Source of the DNA: Pseudomonas sp. 14P_8.1_Bac3
GTDB taxonomy: Bacteria > Pseudomonadota > Gammaproteobacteria > Pseudomonadales > Pseudomonadaceae
Assembly (NCBI RefSeq): GCF_025466085.1
Contig: NZ_JANLOD010000065.1
Span: 62,001-126,000 of the forward strand
Direction: 5' to 3'
Length of the DNA stretch: 64,000 nt
Both the position numbers and the translations under genes were made by a program. The notes beneath the pieces were generated by a model that made no database searches, was not told the DNA's origin, and was given only the letters and a program-made list of their open reading frames with translations. Below, in pieces: positions 1 through 8,087 of this stretch. Position 1 is the stretch's first letter; each line of letters opens with the position of its first letter.

Positions 1-2
1 GG

Positions 3-1499
3 CCGGTGAAGTATTCGATCCTGCCCCAGGCCCTGCATGAAGAAGAGCTGGTCGGCGGCAACGGCCTGGTGGAAATGGGCACCTTCCTGGCGATTCTCGC
101 CGGGACCATTGGCGCCGGGGTCATGATGTCGTCCGCGCATTACGCGCCCATCGTGTCCACGGCGATCGTCGGTATCGCGGTGCTCGGTTACCTGGCCAGT
201 CGCAGCATCCCGCGCGCGGCGGCCTCGTCGCCGGAGATGCGCTTGAACTGGAACATCTTCAGCCAGTCCTGGGCCACCTTGAAACTGGGCCTTGGGCAAA
301 CGCCGGCGGTGTCGCGTTCGATTGTCGGCAACTCGTGGTTCTGGTTTGTCGGGGCGATTTACCTGACGCAAATCCCGGCCTATGCCAAGGAATGGATGCA
401 CGGCGACGAAACCGTGGTGACGCTGATCCTGACCGTGTTCTCGGTTGGCATCGCCCTGGGGTCGCTGCTCTGCGAAAAGCTCTCCGGGCGTAAAGTCGAG
501 ATCGGCCTGGTGCCGTTCGGCTCGTTCGGCCTGACCGTGTTCGGTTTGCTGATGTGGTGGCATTCCGGTGAAATTCCCGACAGCGTCAATGGCCATGGCT
601 GGATCGAAATCCTCGGCTTTGGCCACACCTGGCTGGTGTTGATCGACATCCTTGGGCTGGGGGTTTTCGGCGGTTTCTACATCGTGCCGCTGTACGCGCT
701 GATCCAGTCGCGCACCCCGGAGAACGAGCGGGCGCGGGTGATTGCCGCCAACAACATTCTCAACGCGCTGTTCATGGTGGTCTCGGCGATCGTCTCGATC
801 GTACTGCTGAGCGTGGCCAAGCTGTCGATCCCGCACCTGTTTCTGGTGGTGTCGCTGCTGAACATTGGCGTCAACGCCTACATCTTCAAAATCGTCCCCG
901 AGTTCAGCATGCGTTTCATGATCTGGCTGCTCAGCCATTCCATGTACCGCGTGGAGCATCGCAACCTGGACGTGATTCCGGATGAAGGCGCGGCGCTGCT
1001 GGTGTGCAACCACGTGTCCTTCGTCGACGCCTTGCTGATTGGCGGCGCAGTGCGTCGGCCGATTCGCTTTGTGATGTATTACAAGATCTACAACCTGCCG
1101 GTGCTGAACTTCATCTTCCGCACGGCCGGGACGATTCCGATCGCGGGACGCCAGGAAGACATCCAGATTTACGAAAAGGCCTTCACACGGATTGCCCAGT
1201 ATCTGAAGGACGGCGAGCTGGTGTGCATCTTTCCCGAGGGCAAGTTGACCGCCGATGGCGAGATCAATGAATTCAAGGGCGGACTGAAGCGGATTCTCGA
1301 AGAGACGCCGGTGCCGGTGATCCCGTTGGCGTTGCAGGGGCTGTGGGGAAGTTTCTTCAGTCGCGATCCCGACAAAGGCGTGTTCCGTCGGCTGTGGTCG
1401 CGGGTGACGTTGGTGGCGGGTCCGGCGGTGGCGGTTGAAGCGGCAGAGCCGGCGAAGCTGCAACGGTTGGTTGGCGAGTTGCGTGGCGCTATGCGCTAG
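3..1499 (+). CDS. MFS transporter fused to PlsC-type acyltransferase (5' partial)
   Basis: The reading frame is open to the left window edge, so the true start lies outside. The visible part begins inside a major-facilitator membrane domain with several hydrophobic helices (roughly the first 290 residues). It continues into a PlsC-type glycerolipid acyltransferase domain. That domain shows the HX4D catalytic block (Asn-His-Val-Ser-Phe-Val-Asp, near 1008-1028) and the substrate-binding Phe-Pro-Glu-Gly block (1230-1241). The family couples lysophospholipid movement across the inner membrane with re-acylation, as split LplT and Aas do in E. coli; that role is inferred by analogy. The gene ends 11 bases before the convergent GGDEF gene. 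The domain calls are firm, the substrate is not. Confidence 0.8.
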   Translation, partial: PVKYSILPQALHEEELVGGNGLVEMGTFLAILAGTIGAGVMMSSAHYAPIVSTAIVGIAVLGYLASRSIPRAAASSPEMRLNWNIFSQSWATLKLGLGQTPAVSRSIVGNSWFWFVGAIYLTQIPAYAKEWMHGDETVVTLILTVFSVGIALGSLLCEKLSGRKVEIGLVPFGSFGLTVFGLLMWWHSGEIPDSVNGHGWIEILGFGHTWLVLIDILGLGVFGGFYIVPLYALIQSRTPENERARVIAANNILNALFMVVSAIVSIVLLSVAKLSIPHLFLVVSLLNIGVNAYIFKIVPEFSMRFMIWLLSHSMYRVEHRNLDVIPDEGAALLVCNHVSFVDALLIGGAVRRPIRFVMYYKIYNLPVLNFIFRTAGTIPIAGRQEDIQIYEKAFTRIAQYLKDGELVCIFPEGKLTADGEINEFKGGLKRILEETPVPVIPLALQGLWGSFFSRDPDKGVFRRLWSRVTLVAGPAVAVEAAEPAKLQRLVGELRGAMR

Positions 1500-1510
1500 C
1501 TCCTACCGTT

Positions 1511-2437
1511 TCAACCCGCCATCGCCAGGCGGTTACGTCCTTCACGCTTGGCCACATACAGCGCGCTGTCGGCCCGGCGTAACAGGCTCTCGGCAGACTC
1601 GCCGGGCAGCAGGGTCGAGCAGCCGAGGCTGACGGTCAGCTCGATCGGATTGCCATCGGCCAGGTACTCCTTGGCCTGTGCGGCAAAGCGCAGCCGCTCG
1701 CCAACCATGCCCGCCGCCTCGCGGCCGGTGTTGGACAGCAGAATCAGAAATTCTTCGCCGCCAAAGCGGAACACCATGTCGACGTTGCGCAGCTGGCTTT
1801 TGATCGAGGCGGCAACGGCCTTGAGCACGTCATCGCCGGCGCTGTGGCCGTGGCTGTCATTGATGCGCTTGAAGTGATCGATGTCCAGCATCAGCAGCGA
1901 CAGGGGTTGGAGATGCCGACGGGACATCTCGATTTCCCGCTGCAGCGTCTGGTCCATGGCGATGCGATTGCCAGTGTCCGTGAGCGGATCGCGCAGGGCA
2001 CTTTGGGTCGCGGCGCGGTAGAGCAGGGCGTTGCGCATCGGGTAGAGCAACGAGGACAGCAGCGATTCGAGGTTGCCCAGTTCCTGCTCGCTGAAACGCT
2101 GGTTGCGGCGGAACACCAGTTCGCCCAGATGCTCACCTTCATGACTGAGGGAGTAGTTGATCGAGTGGTGACCGCGCAAACCGAATTCCAGGCGCAGGTC
2201 GCTGGCTTTGTGCGAATAGCTCAAGGCGTCGAGGGGCACGAGTCGGTGAATCTCGCGAAAGAAGATCCCGAGAATGCGTTGTGGCTCAAGACTGGTTTGC
2301 AGTTGCAGGCTCAGTTGCTGGCGCACTTGCGCAAGACTCACCGGCCTCTTCAGAAGCGGTGGCTGCTGACCAAAGCCCAGGCGTTGCAATTTGGCGCTGT
2401 CGAAGTCAATTGCGTTGGTCTGGGAAGGTGATTTCAT
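1511..2437 (-). CDS. GGDEF-domain diguanylate cyclase
   Basis: A 308-residue protein with a C-terminal GGDEF domain that would make cyclic di-GMP from two GTP. The active-site signature is Gly-Gly-Glu-Glu-Phe at about residues 226-230, encoded at 1748-1762. An Arg-Asn-Val-Asp inhibitory I-site sits exactly five residues upstream, so product feedback inhibition is expected. The first ~140 residues have no transmembrane segment and resemble a small cytoplasmic sensory domain, possibly GAF-like, but no ligand can be named. It is transcribed alone, convergent with the MFS/PlsC gene. Catalytic activity is inferred from the intact motif; the phenotype controlled is unknown. Confidence 0.88.
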   Translation of the reverse strand: MKSPSQTNAIDFDSAKLQRLGFGQQPPLLKRPVSLAQVRQQLSLQLQTSLEPQRILGIFFREIHRLVPLDALSYSHKASDLRLEFGLRGHHSINYSLSHEGEHLGELVFRRNQRFSEQELGNLESLLSSLLYPMRNALLYRAATQSALRDPLTDTGNRIAMDQTLQREIEMSRRHLQPLSLLMLDIDHFKRINDSHGHSAGDDVLKAVAASIKSQLRNVDMVFRFGGEEFLILLSNTGREAAGMVGERLRFAAQAKEYLADGNPIELTVSLGCSTLLPGESAESLLRRADSALYVAKREGRNRLAMAG

Positions 2438-2808
2438 ACTGGCGTGCGCCCCTAAGCAGTAAGGCAGTCTTACAGGCTGGGTGAGAGCGGCTTTGGGCTG
2501 CGCGTCGTACTGGTCCGTCAGTCCCGTAGGACATATGGAGCCAGTCTAATCTGCTTTGCCGAAGTTTAGTAACCCATCGACCGGAGCGTCCGCCCACCCG
2601 CTTTCACACGGCGTGTCTGAGCAAATTTAGAGCGAAACTCGTGCCATTCGGTTCAGTTGGATTAAAAGCGTTGAAAATCAATGAATTGATTAGATTCCGT
2701 CGGTTCTGGTTTCAAATCGCGACGTTTGTTTGACTAAAATCTAGCGCAGTTACGACGCTTGTCGAGTGCCGCGACGGAAATTCGCCACGGCACAAATGCG
2801 ACGCACGG
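2438..2808. other. Intergenic region upstream of the GGDEF gene
   Basis: About 370 bases between the start of the GGDEF gene and the stop of the next minus-strand gene. The distal half is AT-rich and should hold the GGDEF promoter. I see no convincing gene or terminator hairpin and cannot place a -35/-10 pair with confidence. Confidence 0.5.
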
Positions 2809-3549
2809 TTACTGGGCGTTGAACGCCTGACCGTTGACGCCGGTGCTGTCCGGGCCCATCAGGTAGAGGTAGACCGGCATGATCTCCTCCGGTGTTGGAT
2901 TGTTCAGCGGGTTTTCACCGGGGTAAGCCTGGGCTCGCATGCTGGTGCGGGTGGCGCCGGGGTTGATGCTGTTGGACCTTACCGGGGCCACGGTGTCGAC
3001 CTCGTCAGCCAGAGTCTGCATCAGCCCTTCGGTGGCGAATTTGGACACGCCGTAAGCGCCCCAATACGCCCGACCCTTGCGCCCGACGCTGCTGGAAGTG
3101 AACACCACCGATGCGTCCTTCGACAGTTTTAGCAGCGGCAACAGCGTGCTGGTCAGCATGAACATCGCGTTGACGTTGACGTGCATGACGCGCATGAAAT
3201 TTTCGCCGGACAGCTGCTCGATCGGCGTGCGCGGACCAATGATCGACGCGTTGTGCAACAGACCGTCAAGGTGGCCGAATTCGGTTTCGATCATCGCCGC
3301 CAGCTCATCGTATTGATGGGGCAGGGCGGTTTCCAGATTGAACGGAATCACCGCAGGTTGTGGATGACCGGCAGCCTCGATTTCGTCGTAGACCTGGGTC
3401 AGGTTGGCTTCGGTTTTCCCCAGCAACAAAACAGTAGCACCGTGCGCGGCATAGGTTTTCGCCGCCGCAGCGCCGATGCCGCGACCGGCACCGGTGACCA
3501 GAATGACCCGGTCCTTGAGCAATTCGGGGCGGGCTGAATAATCAAACAT
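2809..3549 (-). CDS. yciK: YciK-family short-chain dehydrogenase
   Basis: A 246-residue classical short-chain dehydrogenase/reductase. The N-terminal Rossmann dinucleotide motif (Thr-Gly-Ala-Gly-Arg-Gly-Ile-Gly) starts near residue 19. The catalytic Tyr-X3-Lys (Tyr-Gly-Val-Ser-Lys) lies near residue 165, behind the usual Ser-Ser. Length and motifs fit the YciK group, whose physiological substrate is not established. It lies upstream of mupP and ubiG on the same strand, as in other pseudomonads, but a REP palindrome pair separates it from mupP. Oxidoreductase activity is family knowledge. Confidence 0.85.
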   Translation of the reverse strand: MFDYSARPELLKDRVILVTGAGRGIGAAAAKTYAAHGATVLLLGKTEANLTQVYDEIEAAGHPQPAVIPFNLETALPHQYDELAAMIETEFGHLDGLLHNASIIGPRTPIEQLSGENFMRVMHVNVNAMFMLTSTLLPLLKLSKDASVVFTSSSVGRKGRAYWGAYGVSKFATEGLMQTLADEVDTVAPVRSNSINPGATRTSMRAQAYPGENPLNNPTPEEIMPVYLYLMGPDSTGVNGQAFNAQ

Positions 3550-3588
3550 AAAAAAACCTCAACAAATCAGAATACGGACGCTGACTTC

Positions 3589-3689
3589 TGTAGGAGCGAG
3601 CTTGCTCGCGATGGTCGTCAACGGTGACGCGTAAAGCCTGACAACCCGCGGCGTTCTCGGGTTCTTCGCGAGCAAGCTCGCTCCTACAG
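3589..3689. repeat. REP doublet (REPIN) between yciK and mupP
   Basis: Two inverted copies of a REP-type palindrome face each other. The left copy starts with TGTAGGAGCGAGCTTGCTCG at 3589 and the right copy ends with its reverse complement at 3689, about 45 bases apart. Such doublets are common extragenic elements in P. fluorescens-group genomes and are mobilised in trans by RAYT transposases. No RAYT gene is present in the window. Confidence 0.85.
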
Positions 3690-3711
3690 AGGTCGCCTCA
3701 ACGAACGAGGC

Positions 3712-4383
3712 TCAGCAGCTGCAAAGCGCGCTGTCCAACACCTTGCGCAACTCCAGCGGATGATCCACCACCACATCCGCGCCCCAATGCCGCGGGTTGT
3801 CGTCCGGATGAATGTAGCCATAGGTCACGGCGGCCGTCTTGGTGCCGGCATCGCGGCCCGACTCGATATCGCGCAGGTCATCCCCGACAAACAACACACT
3901 GGCCGGATCCAGGTCGAGCATCTTGCACGCCAGGATCAGCGGCTCGGGGTCCGGCTTGCTGTTCTTCACGTGATCCGGGCAGATCAACAGCGCCGAGCGC
4001 TCGGCCAGCCCCAGTTGTTGCATGATCGGCTCGGCAAATCGCAGCGGCTTGTTGGTGACTACGCCCCAGATCAGGTTGGCTTTCTCGATGTCGGCCAGCA
4101 CCTCGGCCATGCCGTCGAACAGCTTGCTGTGAACGGCGCAACCGGCGAGGTAGCGCTCCAGGAACTCCAGGCGCAATTCCTCGAAACCGGGTGATTCCGG
4201 GTCCATGGAGAAGGTCACGGCGACCATCGCCCTCGCACCGCCGGAGACCTCGTCGCGAATGTGTTTGTCGTTCACCGGCGGCAGGCCGCGGTCGGCACGC
4301 ATCGCCTGACAGATCGCAATGAAGTCCGGCGCGGTGTCGAGCAGCGTGCCGTCCATGTCGAAAAGGACTGCTCTGATACGCAT
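3712..4383 (-). CDS. mupP: N-acetylmuramic acid 6-phosphate phosphatase MupP (HAD family)
   Basis: A 223-residue haloacid-dehalogenase-type phosphatase. The nucleophile motif Asp-Met-Asp-Gly-Thr is at residues 9-13, motif II Thr-Asn-Lys-Pro is mid-protein, and the C-terminal Gly-Asp-Asp metal site is present. In Pseudomonas the homologue directly upstream of ubiG is MupP. It dephosphorylates MurNAc-6-phosphate in the cytoplasmic cell-wall recycling route and so influences AmpC beta-lactamase induction and intrinsic fosfomycin tolerance. Only four bases separate it from the end of ubiG, so the two are co-transcribed. Assignment rests on the HAD motifs plus this neighbourhood; a phosphoglycolate phosphatase label is the usual alternative. 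Confidence 0.88.
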   Translation of the reverse strand: MRIRAVLFDMDGTLLDTAPDFIAICQAMRADRGLPPVNDKHIRDEVSGGARAMVAVTFSMDPESPGFEELRLEFLERYLAGCAVHSKLFDGMAEVLADIEKANLIWGVVTNKPLRFAEPIMQQLGLAERSALLICPDHVKNSKPDPEPLILACKMLDLDPASVLFVGDDLRDIESGRDAGTKTAAVTYGYIHPDDNPRHWGADVVVDHPLELRKVLDSALCSC

Positions 4384-4387
4384 CGGC

Positions 4388-5086
4388 TTACTCCTCGCGC
4401 AGGGTCTGGATCATGTAGTTGACGTCCACGTCGGAAGCCAGTTTGTAGTGCTTGGTCAGCGGGTTGTAGGTCAGCCCGATGATGTCCTTGACGGTCAGGC
4501 CGGCCATGCGGCTCCAGGCGCCCAGCTCGGAAGGACGGATGAATTTCTTGAAGTCATGAGTGCCGCGCGGCAGCAGCTTCATGATGTATTCGGCGCCGAC
4601 GATGGCGAACAGGTACGCCTTCGGGTTGCGGTTGATCGTGGAGAAAAACACCTGGCCGCCCGGTTTGACCATCTTGAAGCAGGCGCGGATGACCGACGAC
4701 GGGTCCGGCACGTGTTCGAGCATTTCCAGGCACGTTACGACGTCGAACTGCTCCGGCATTTCTTCCGCCAGCGCCTCGGCGGTGATTTGCCGGTATTCGA
4801 CGCTCACGCCTGATTCCAGCTGATGCAATTGCGCAACGGCCAGCGGCGCCTCGCCCATGTCGATGCCCATCACGGTCGCGCCGCGTTGCGCCATGGCTTC
4901 GCTGAGGATGCCGCCGCCGCAACCGACGTCCAGGACTTTTTTGCCCGCCAGGTTGACCCGTTCGTCAATCCAGTTGACCCGCAGCGGGTTGATGTCGTGC
5001 AGTGGTTTGAACTCGCTTTCGCGGTCCCACCAGCGATGGGCCAGGGCTTCGAATTTGGCGATTTCGGCGTAGTCGACGTTACTCAT
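4388..5086 (-). CDS. ubiG: Ubiquinone biosynthesis O-methyltransferase UbiG
   Basis: A 232-residue SAM-dependent methyltransferase that performs both O-methylations of ubiquinone biosynthesis. SAM motif I (Val-Leu-Asp-Val-Gly-Cys-Gly-Gly-Gly) lies near residues 50-58. The N-terminal block Ala-His-Arg-Trp-Trp-Asp typical of UbiG is present, as is the Glu-Met-Leu-Glu-His-Val segment after strand 4. Length matches the family. It lies between mtaD and mupP on the minus strand and probably leads a ubiG-mupP unit. Confidence 0.95.
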   Translation of the reverse strand: MSNVDYAEIAKFEALAHRWWDRESEFKPLHDINPLRVNWIDERVNLAGKKVLDVGCGGGILSEAMAQRGATVMGIDMGEAPLAVAQLHQLESGVSVEYRQITAEALAEEMPEQFDVVTCLEMLEHVPDPSSVIRACFKMVKPGGQVFFSTINRNPKAYLFAIVGAEYIMKLLPRGTHDFKKFIRPSELGAWSRMAGLTVKDIIGLTYNPLTKHYKLASDVDVNYMIQTLREE

Positions 5087-5142
5087 GGTTCATCCTCTAA
5101 AACTTGAAAAATCCGGGTGCCCCGACGCGGTGTCCGGGGTGC

Positions 5143-6477
5143 TTACGATTCGGTGTGGCCGCTGATGCGCTGGCCCCAGGCCTTGGCCGTGGTGCACAGC
5201 TGTTCTTCGTCGAGACGGGTCAGGCGATGGTCCTCGAGCAGTTGCTTGCCGGCGACCCACAGGTGTTTTACGCAGTCCCGGCCGGTGGCATAGATAAGCT
5301 GCGAGACCGGATCGTAGACCGGTTGCTGCGCCAGGCCGGACAGGTCGAACGCGACCATGTCCGCGGCCTTGCCGATTTCCAGCGAGCCGACCTCGGCCTC
5401 GATACCCAGCGCCCGTGCGCCGTTGAGCGTGGCCATGCGCAGCGCGCGATGGGCGTCCAGCGCGGTGGCCGAACCGGCGACCGCCTTGGCGAGCAGGGCA
5501 GCGGTGCGGGTCTCGCCGAGCAGGTCGAGGTCATTGTTGCTGGCCGCGCCATCGGTGCCGACGGCGACGTTGACGCCCGCCTGCCACAAACGCTCCACCG
5601 GGCAAAAACCGCTGGCCAGTTTCAGGTTCGATTCCGGGCAATGAATCACACTGGTGTTGCTTTCTACCAGCATCACCAGGTCTTCCTCGCTGATCTGCGT
5701 CATGTGAACCGCCTGGAAGCGCGGTCCCAGCAAGCCCAAGCGCGCGAGCCGGGCCAACGGACGTTCACCGCGCTGCTCGACCGCCTGTTGCACTTCGAAG
5801 GCGGTTTCGTGGACGTGCATGTGAATCGATGCGTCCAGCTCTTCGGCGATCACCCGGATCTTCTCCAGGTTTTCGTCGCCCACGGTATAGGGCGCGTGGG
5901 GGCCGAAGGTGATTTTGAGGCGCTCGTGGTGCTTGAGGTCGTTGAACAGTTCGACGCCCTGACGAATGGCCTCGTCCGCCGTGCTGGCGCCTGGAATCGG
6001 GAAGTCGAGGATCGGAATCGCGATCTGCGCGCGAATGCCGCTGTTATGCACGCGTTCGCTGGCAACCTTCGGGAAGAAATACATGTCAGAGAAACAGGTG
6101 ATGCCACCTTTTATCTGTTCAGCGATGGCCAGGTCGGTGCCGTCGCGTACAAAGTCTTCATCGACCCACTTGGCTTCGGCGGGCCAGATGTGGTTTTCCA
6201 GCCAGGTCATCAGCGGCAGATCGTCGGCCAGGCCGCGGAACAGGGTCATTGCCGCATGCCCGTGGGCGTTGATCAGGCCGGGGCTGAGCAGCATGTCCGG
6301 CAATTCGCGGACTTCAGTTGCGTTAAGCTTCAATGCCGCGGTGCGCGGGCCGATAAACACGATGCGCCCGTCGCGGATGCCCACACCATGCTCTTTGAGG
6401 ACAACGCCGGCAGGTTCGACGGGTACCAGCCAGGTCGGCAGCAATAACAGGTCGAGCGCAGCGGCAGTGTTCGGCAT
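5143..6477 (-). CDS. mtaD: TRZ/ATZ-family amidohydrolase, methylthioadenosine/S-adenosylhomocysteine deaminase type
   Basis: A 444-residue metal-dependent amidohydrolase. The metal-binding His-X-His lies near residue 71 in Asn-Ala-His-Gly-His-Ala. Further conserved histidines occur in the Met-His-Val-His-Glu block and in His-Ala-Pro-Tyr. A late Gly-Thr-Asp-Gly-Ala-Ala-Ser-Asn-Asn motif supplies the catalytic Asp. The family deaminates 5'-methylthioadenosine or S-adenosylhomocysteine to the inosine forms. It is divergent from mtnA, whose product acts in methylthioadenosine salvage, which supports the MTA-linked reading. The promoters of both genes must lie in the ~110 bases between them. Substrate is inferred. 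Confidence 0.87.
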   Translation of the reverse strand: MPNTAAALDLLLLPTWLVPVEPAGVVLKEHGVGIRDGRIVFIGPRTAALKLNATEVRELPDMLLSPGLINAHGHAAMTLFRGLADDLPLMTWLENHIWPAEAKWVDEDFVRDGTDLAIAEQIKGGITCFSDMYFFPKVASERVHNSGIRAQIAIPILDFPIPGASTADEAIRQGVELFNDLKHHERLKITFGPHAPYTVGDENLEKIRVIAEELDASIHMHVHETAFEVQQAVEQRGERPLARLARLGLLGPRFQAVHMTQISEEDLVMLVESNTSVIHCPESNLKLASGFCPVERLWQAGVNVAVGTDGAASNNDLDLLGETRTAALLAKAVAGSATALDAHRALRMATLNGARALGIEAEVGSLEIGKAADMVAFDLSGLAQQPVYDPVSQLIYATGRDCVKHLWVAGKQLLEDHRLTRLDEEQLCTTAKAWGQRISGHTES

Positions 6478-6585
6478 CGAGGGTCGGTTCCAGTGCTTTT
6501 ATAAAGGATGGCGAAGTATACCCGAGCGTCTTGGCGGGGGGATCGCTATAATCGGCGGCTTTTGTTCATGAGTGCGGGGTGTGGG

Positions 6586-7662
6586 ATGCGCGATCGACTG
6601 TTGGCTGCGGAGAAGGTGAAGGCCATCGATTGGCGTGATGGCGCCCTGTACCTGCTGGATCAGCGTGTTTTGCCGTTCGAGGAAACCTGGATTGCCTACA
6701 CCAGCGCCGCGGGCGTGGCCGAGGCGATTCGTTCGATGGTGGTGCGCGGCGCGCCGGCGATCGGCATCAGTGCGGCTTATGGCATTGTGCTGGCCGCTCG
6801 CGCCCGGATTGCAGAAGGTGACGACTGGTACGCAGCGCTGGAAGAAGATTTTGCACTGCTGGCCGATTCCCGTCCCACCGCGGTCAATCTGTTCTGGGCG
6901 CTGGGCCGTATGCACGATCGGCTTGACCGCCTGAAGGAGAACGCCGATCCGCTGGCGGCGCTTGAGGCCGAAGCCCTCGCCATTCACGAAAGCGATCGCG
7001 AAGCCAACCTGACCATGGCGCAACTCGGTGTGGACCTGATTCGCAAGCACCAGGGCAATGCCCAGGCGATCCTGACCCACTGCAATACCGGCGCGCTGGC
7101 CACTGGCGGCTTCGGCACGGCCCTCGGGGTGATTCGCGGCGCTTTTCTGGAAGGCATGGTCGAGCGGGTCTACGCCGATGAAACCCGTCCCTGGCTGCAG
7201 GGTTCGCGACTGACCGCGTGGGAACTGGCCAACGAAGGCATTCCCGTGACCGTGAATGCTGACTCCGCCGCCGCACACATCATGAAAACCAAAGGCATCA
7301 CCTGGGTCATCGTCGGCGCCGATAGGATCACCGCCAATGGCGATGTGGCCAACAAGATCGGCACCTATCAACTGGCGGTCAACGCCATGCACCATGGCGT
7401 GCGTTTCATGGTGGTGGCGCCAAGTTCGACCATCGACATGAACCTGGCCAGTGGCGATGACATTCCGATTGAAGAGCGCGACGGGCGCGAATTGCTGGAG
7501 GTCGGCGGCAAGCGGGTCGGAGCGGACGTGGACGCGTTCAATCCAGTGTTCGATGTGACCCCGGCGGATCTGATTGACGCGATCGTCACTGAAAAAGGCA
7601 TCGTCGAGCGCCCTGATACGGCGAAGATGGCGTTGTTGATGTGTCGCAAGCGTCTGCATTGA
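6586..7662 (+). CDS. mtnA: S-methyl-5-thioribose-1-phosphate isomerase MtnA
   Basis: A 358-residue protein from the ATG at 6586, the family length. The frame is open further upstream, but residues before this Met are not family-like. It isomerises methylthioribose-1-phosphate to methylthioribulose-1-phosphate in methionine salvage. Motifs seen are Val-Val-Arg-Gly-Ala-Pro-Ala-Ile-Gly near residue 50, the catalytic-Cys segment Thr-His-Cys-Asn-Thr-Gly-Ala-Leu-Ala, and Gly-Ala-Asp-Arg-Ile-Thr with the catalytic Asp. A strong Shine-Dalgarno is lacking; an in-frame ATG at 6568 is a weaker alternative. Confidence 0.93.
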   Translation: MRDRLLAAEKVKAIDWRDGALYLLDQRVLPFEETWIAYTSAAGVAEAIRSMVVRGAPAIGISAAYGIVLAARARIAEGDDWYAALEEDFALLADSRPTAVNLFWALGRMHDRLDRLKENADPLAALEAEALAIHESDREANLTMAQLGVDLIRKHQGNAQAILTHCNTGALATGGFGTALGVIRGAFLEGMVERVYADETRPWLQGSRLTAWELANEGIPVTVNADSAAAHIMKTKGITWVIVGADRITANGDVANKIGTYQLAVNAMHHGVRFMVVAPSSTIDMNLASGDDIPIEERDGRELLEVGGKRVGADVDAFNPVFDVTPADLIDAIVTEKGIVERPDTAKMALLMCRKRLH

Positions 7663-7684
7663 TGAGCTTTGGTGTCTGAGAAAT

Positions 7685-7765
7685 GGCTATCGCTGGCAGG
7701 CCAGCTCCCACAGGTTCTGGGCGCAAAAGGAACCAGTGGGAGCCAGCCTGCTGGCGATGAGGCCC
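7685..7765. repeat. REP doublet (REPIN) between mtnA and gyrA
   Basis: Facing copies of a CTATCGCTGGCAGGCCAGCT type palindrome and its reverse complement are separated by about 25 bases. This is a second sequence type compared with the doublet near 3.6 kb. The remaining ~320 bases to gyrA (7766-8087) hold the gyrA promoter and leader. No gene is visible there. Confidence 0.8.
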
Positions 7766-8087
7766 TGAAAGTCAATGAAATACCCTGAATCAGACCTGCT
7801 TTCTCCATCCAATCAGCCTCTAAGCCCCTCAGGTCCCCCTCAAGCCTGTCACCGGTCAACTAACTATGCTCCATGCGCATCTGGGGGATAGGTGCGTGGC
7901 GGCTCTTGTGATAACATCCGGCGGTTTCCAAGGTAGCCCGATGTGGCTGCCTTTACTGCGCAGATCCATGGCATAACTCGTTGATTTGTCGTAAGTCGGT
8001 GCATCGGCACTTAGCCTGCATCGGCGAGCTTCGTTCGTCCCATATGGATGTGACGAGGTTTCACCAGAAAAAGGAATCAGGCTTCTC

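Noticed and set aside
5104..6447. Plus-strand frame of 447 codons over the amidohydrolase gene
   Set aside because: The minus strand encodes a complete amidohydrolase with metal ligands; the plus frame has none.
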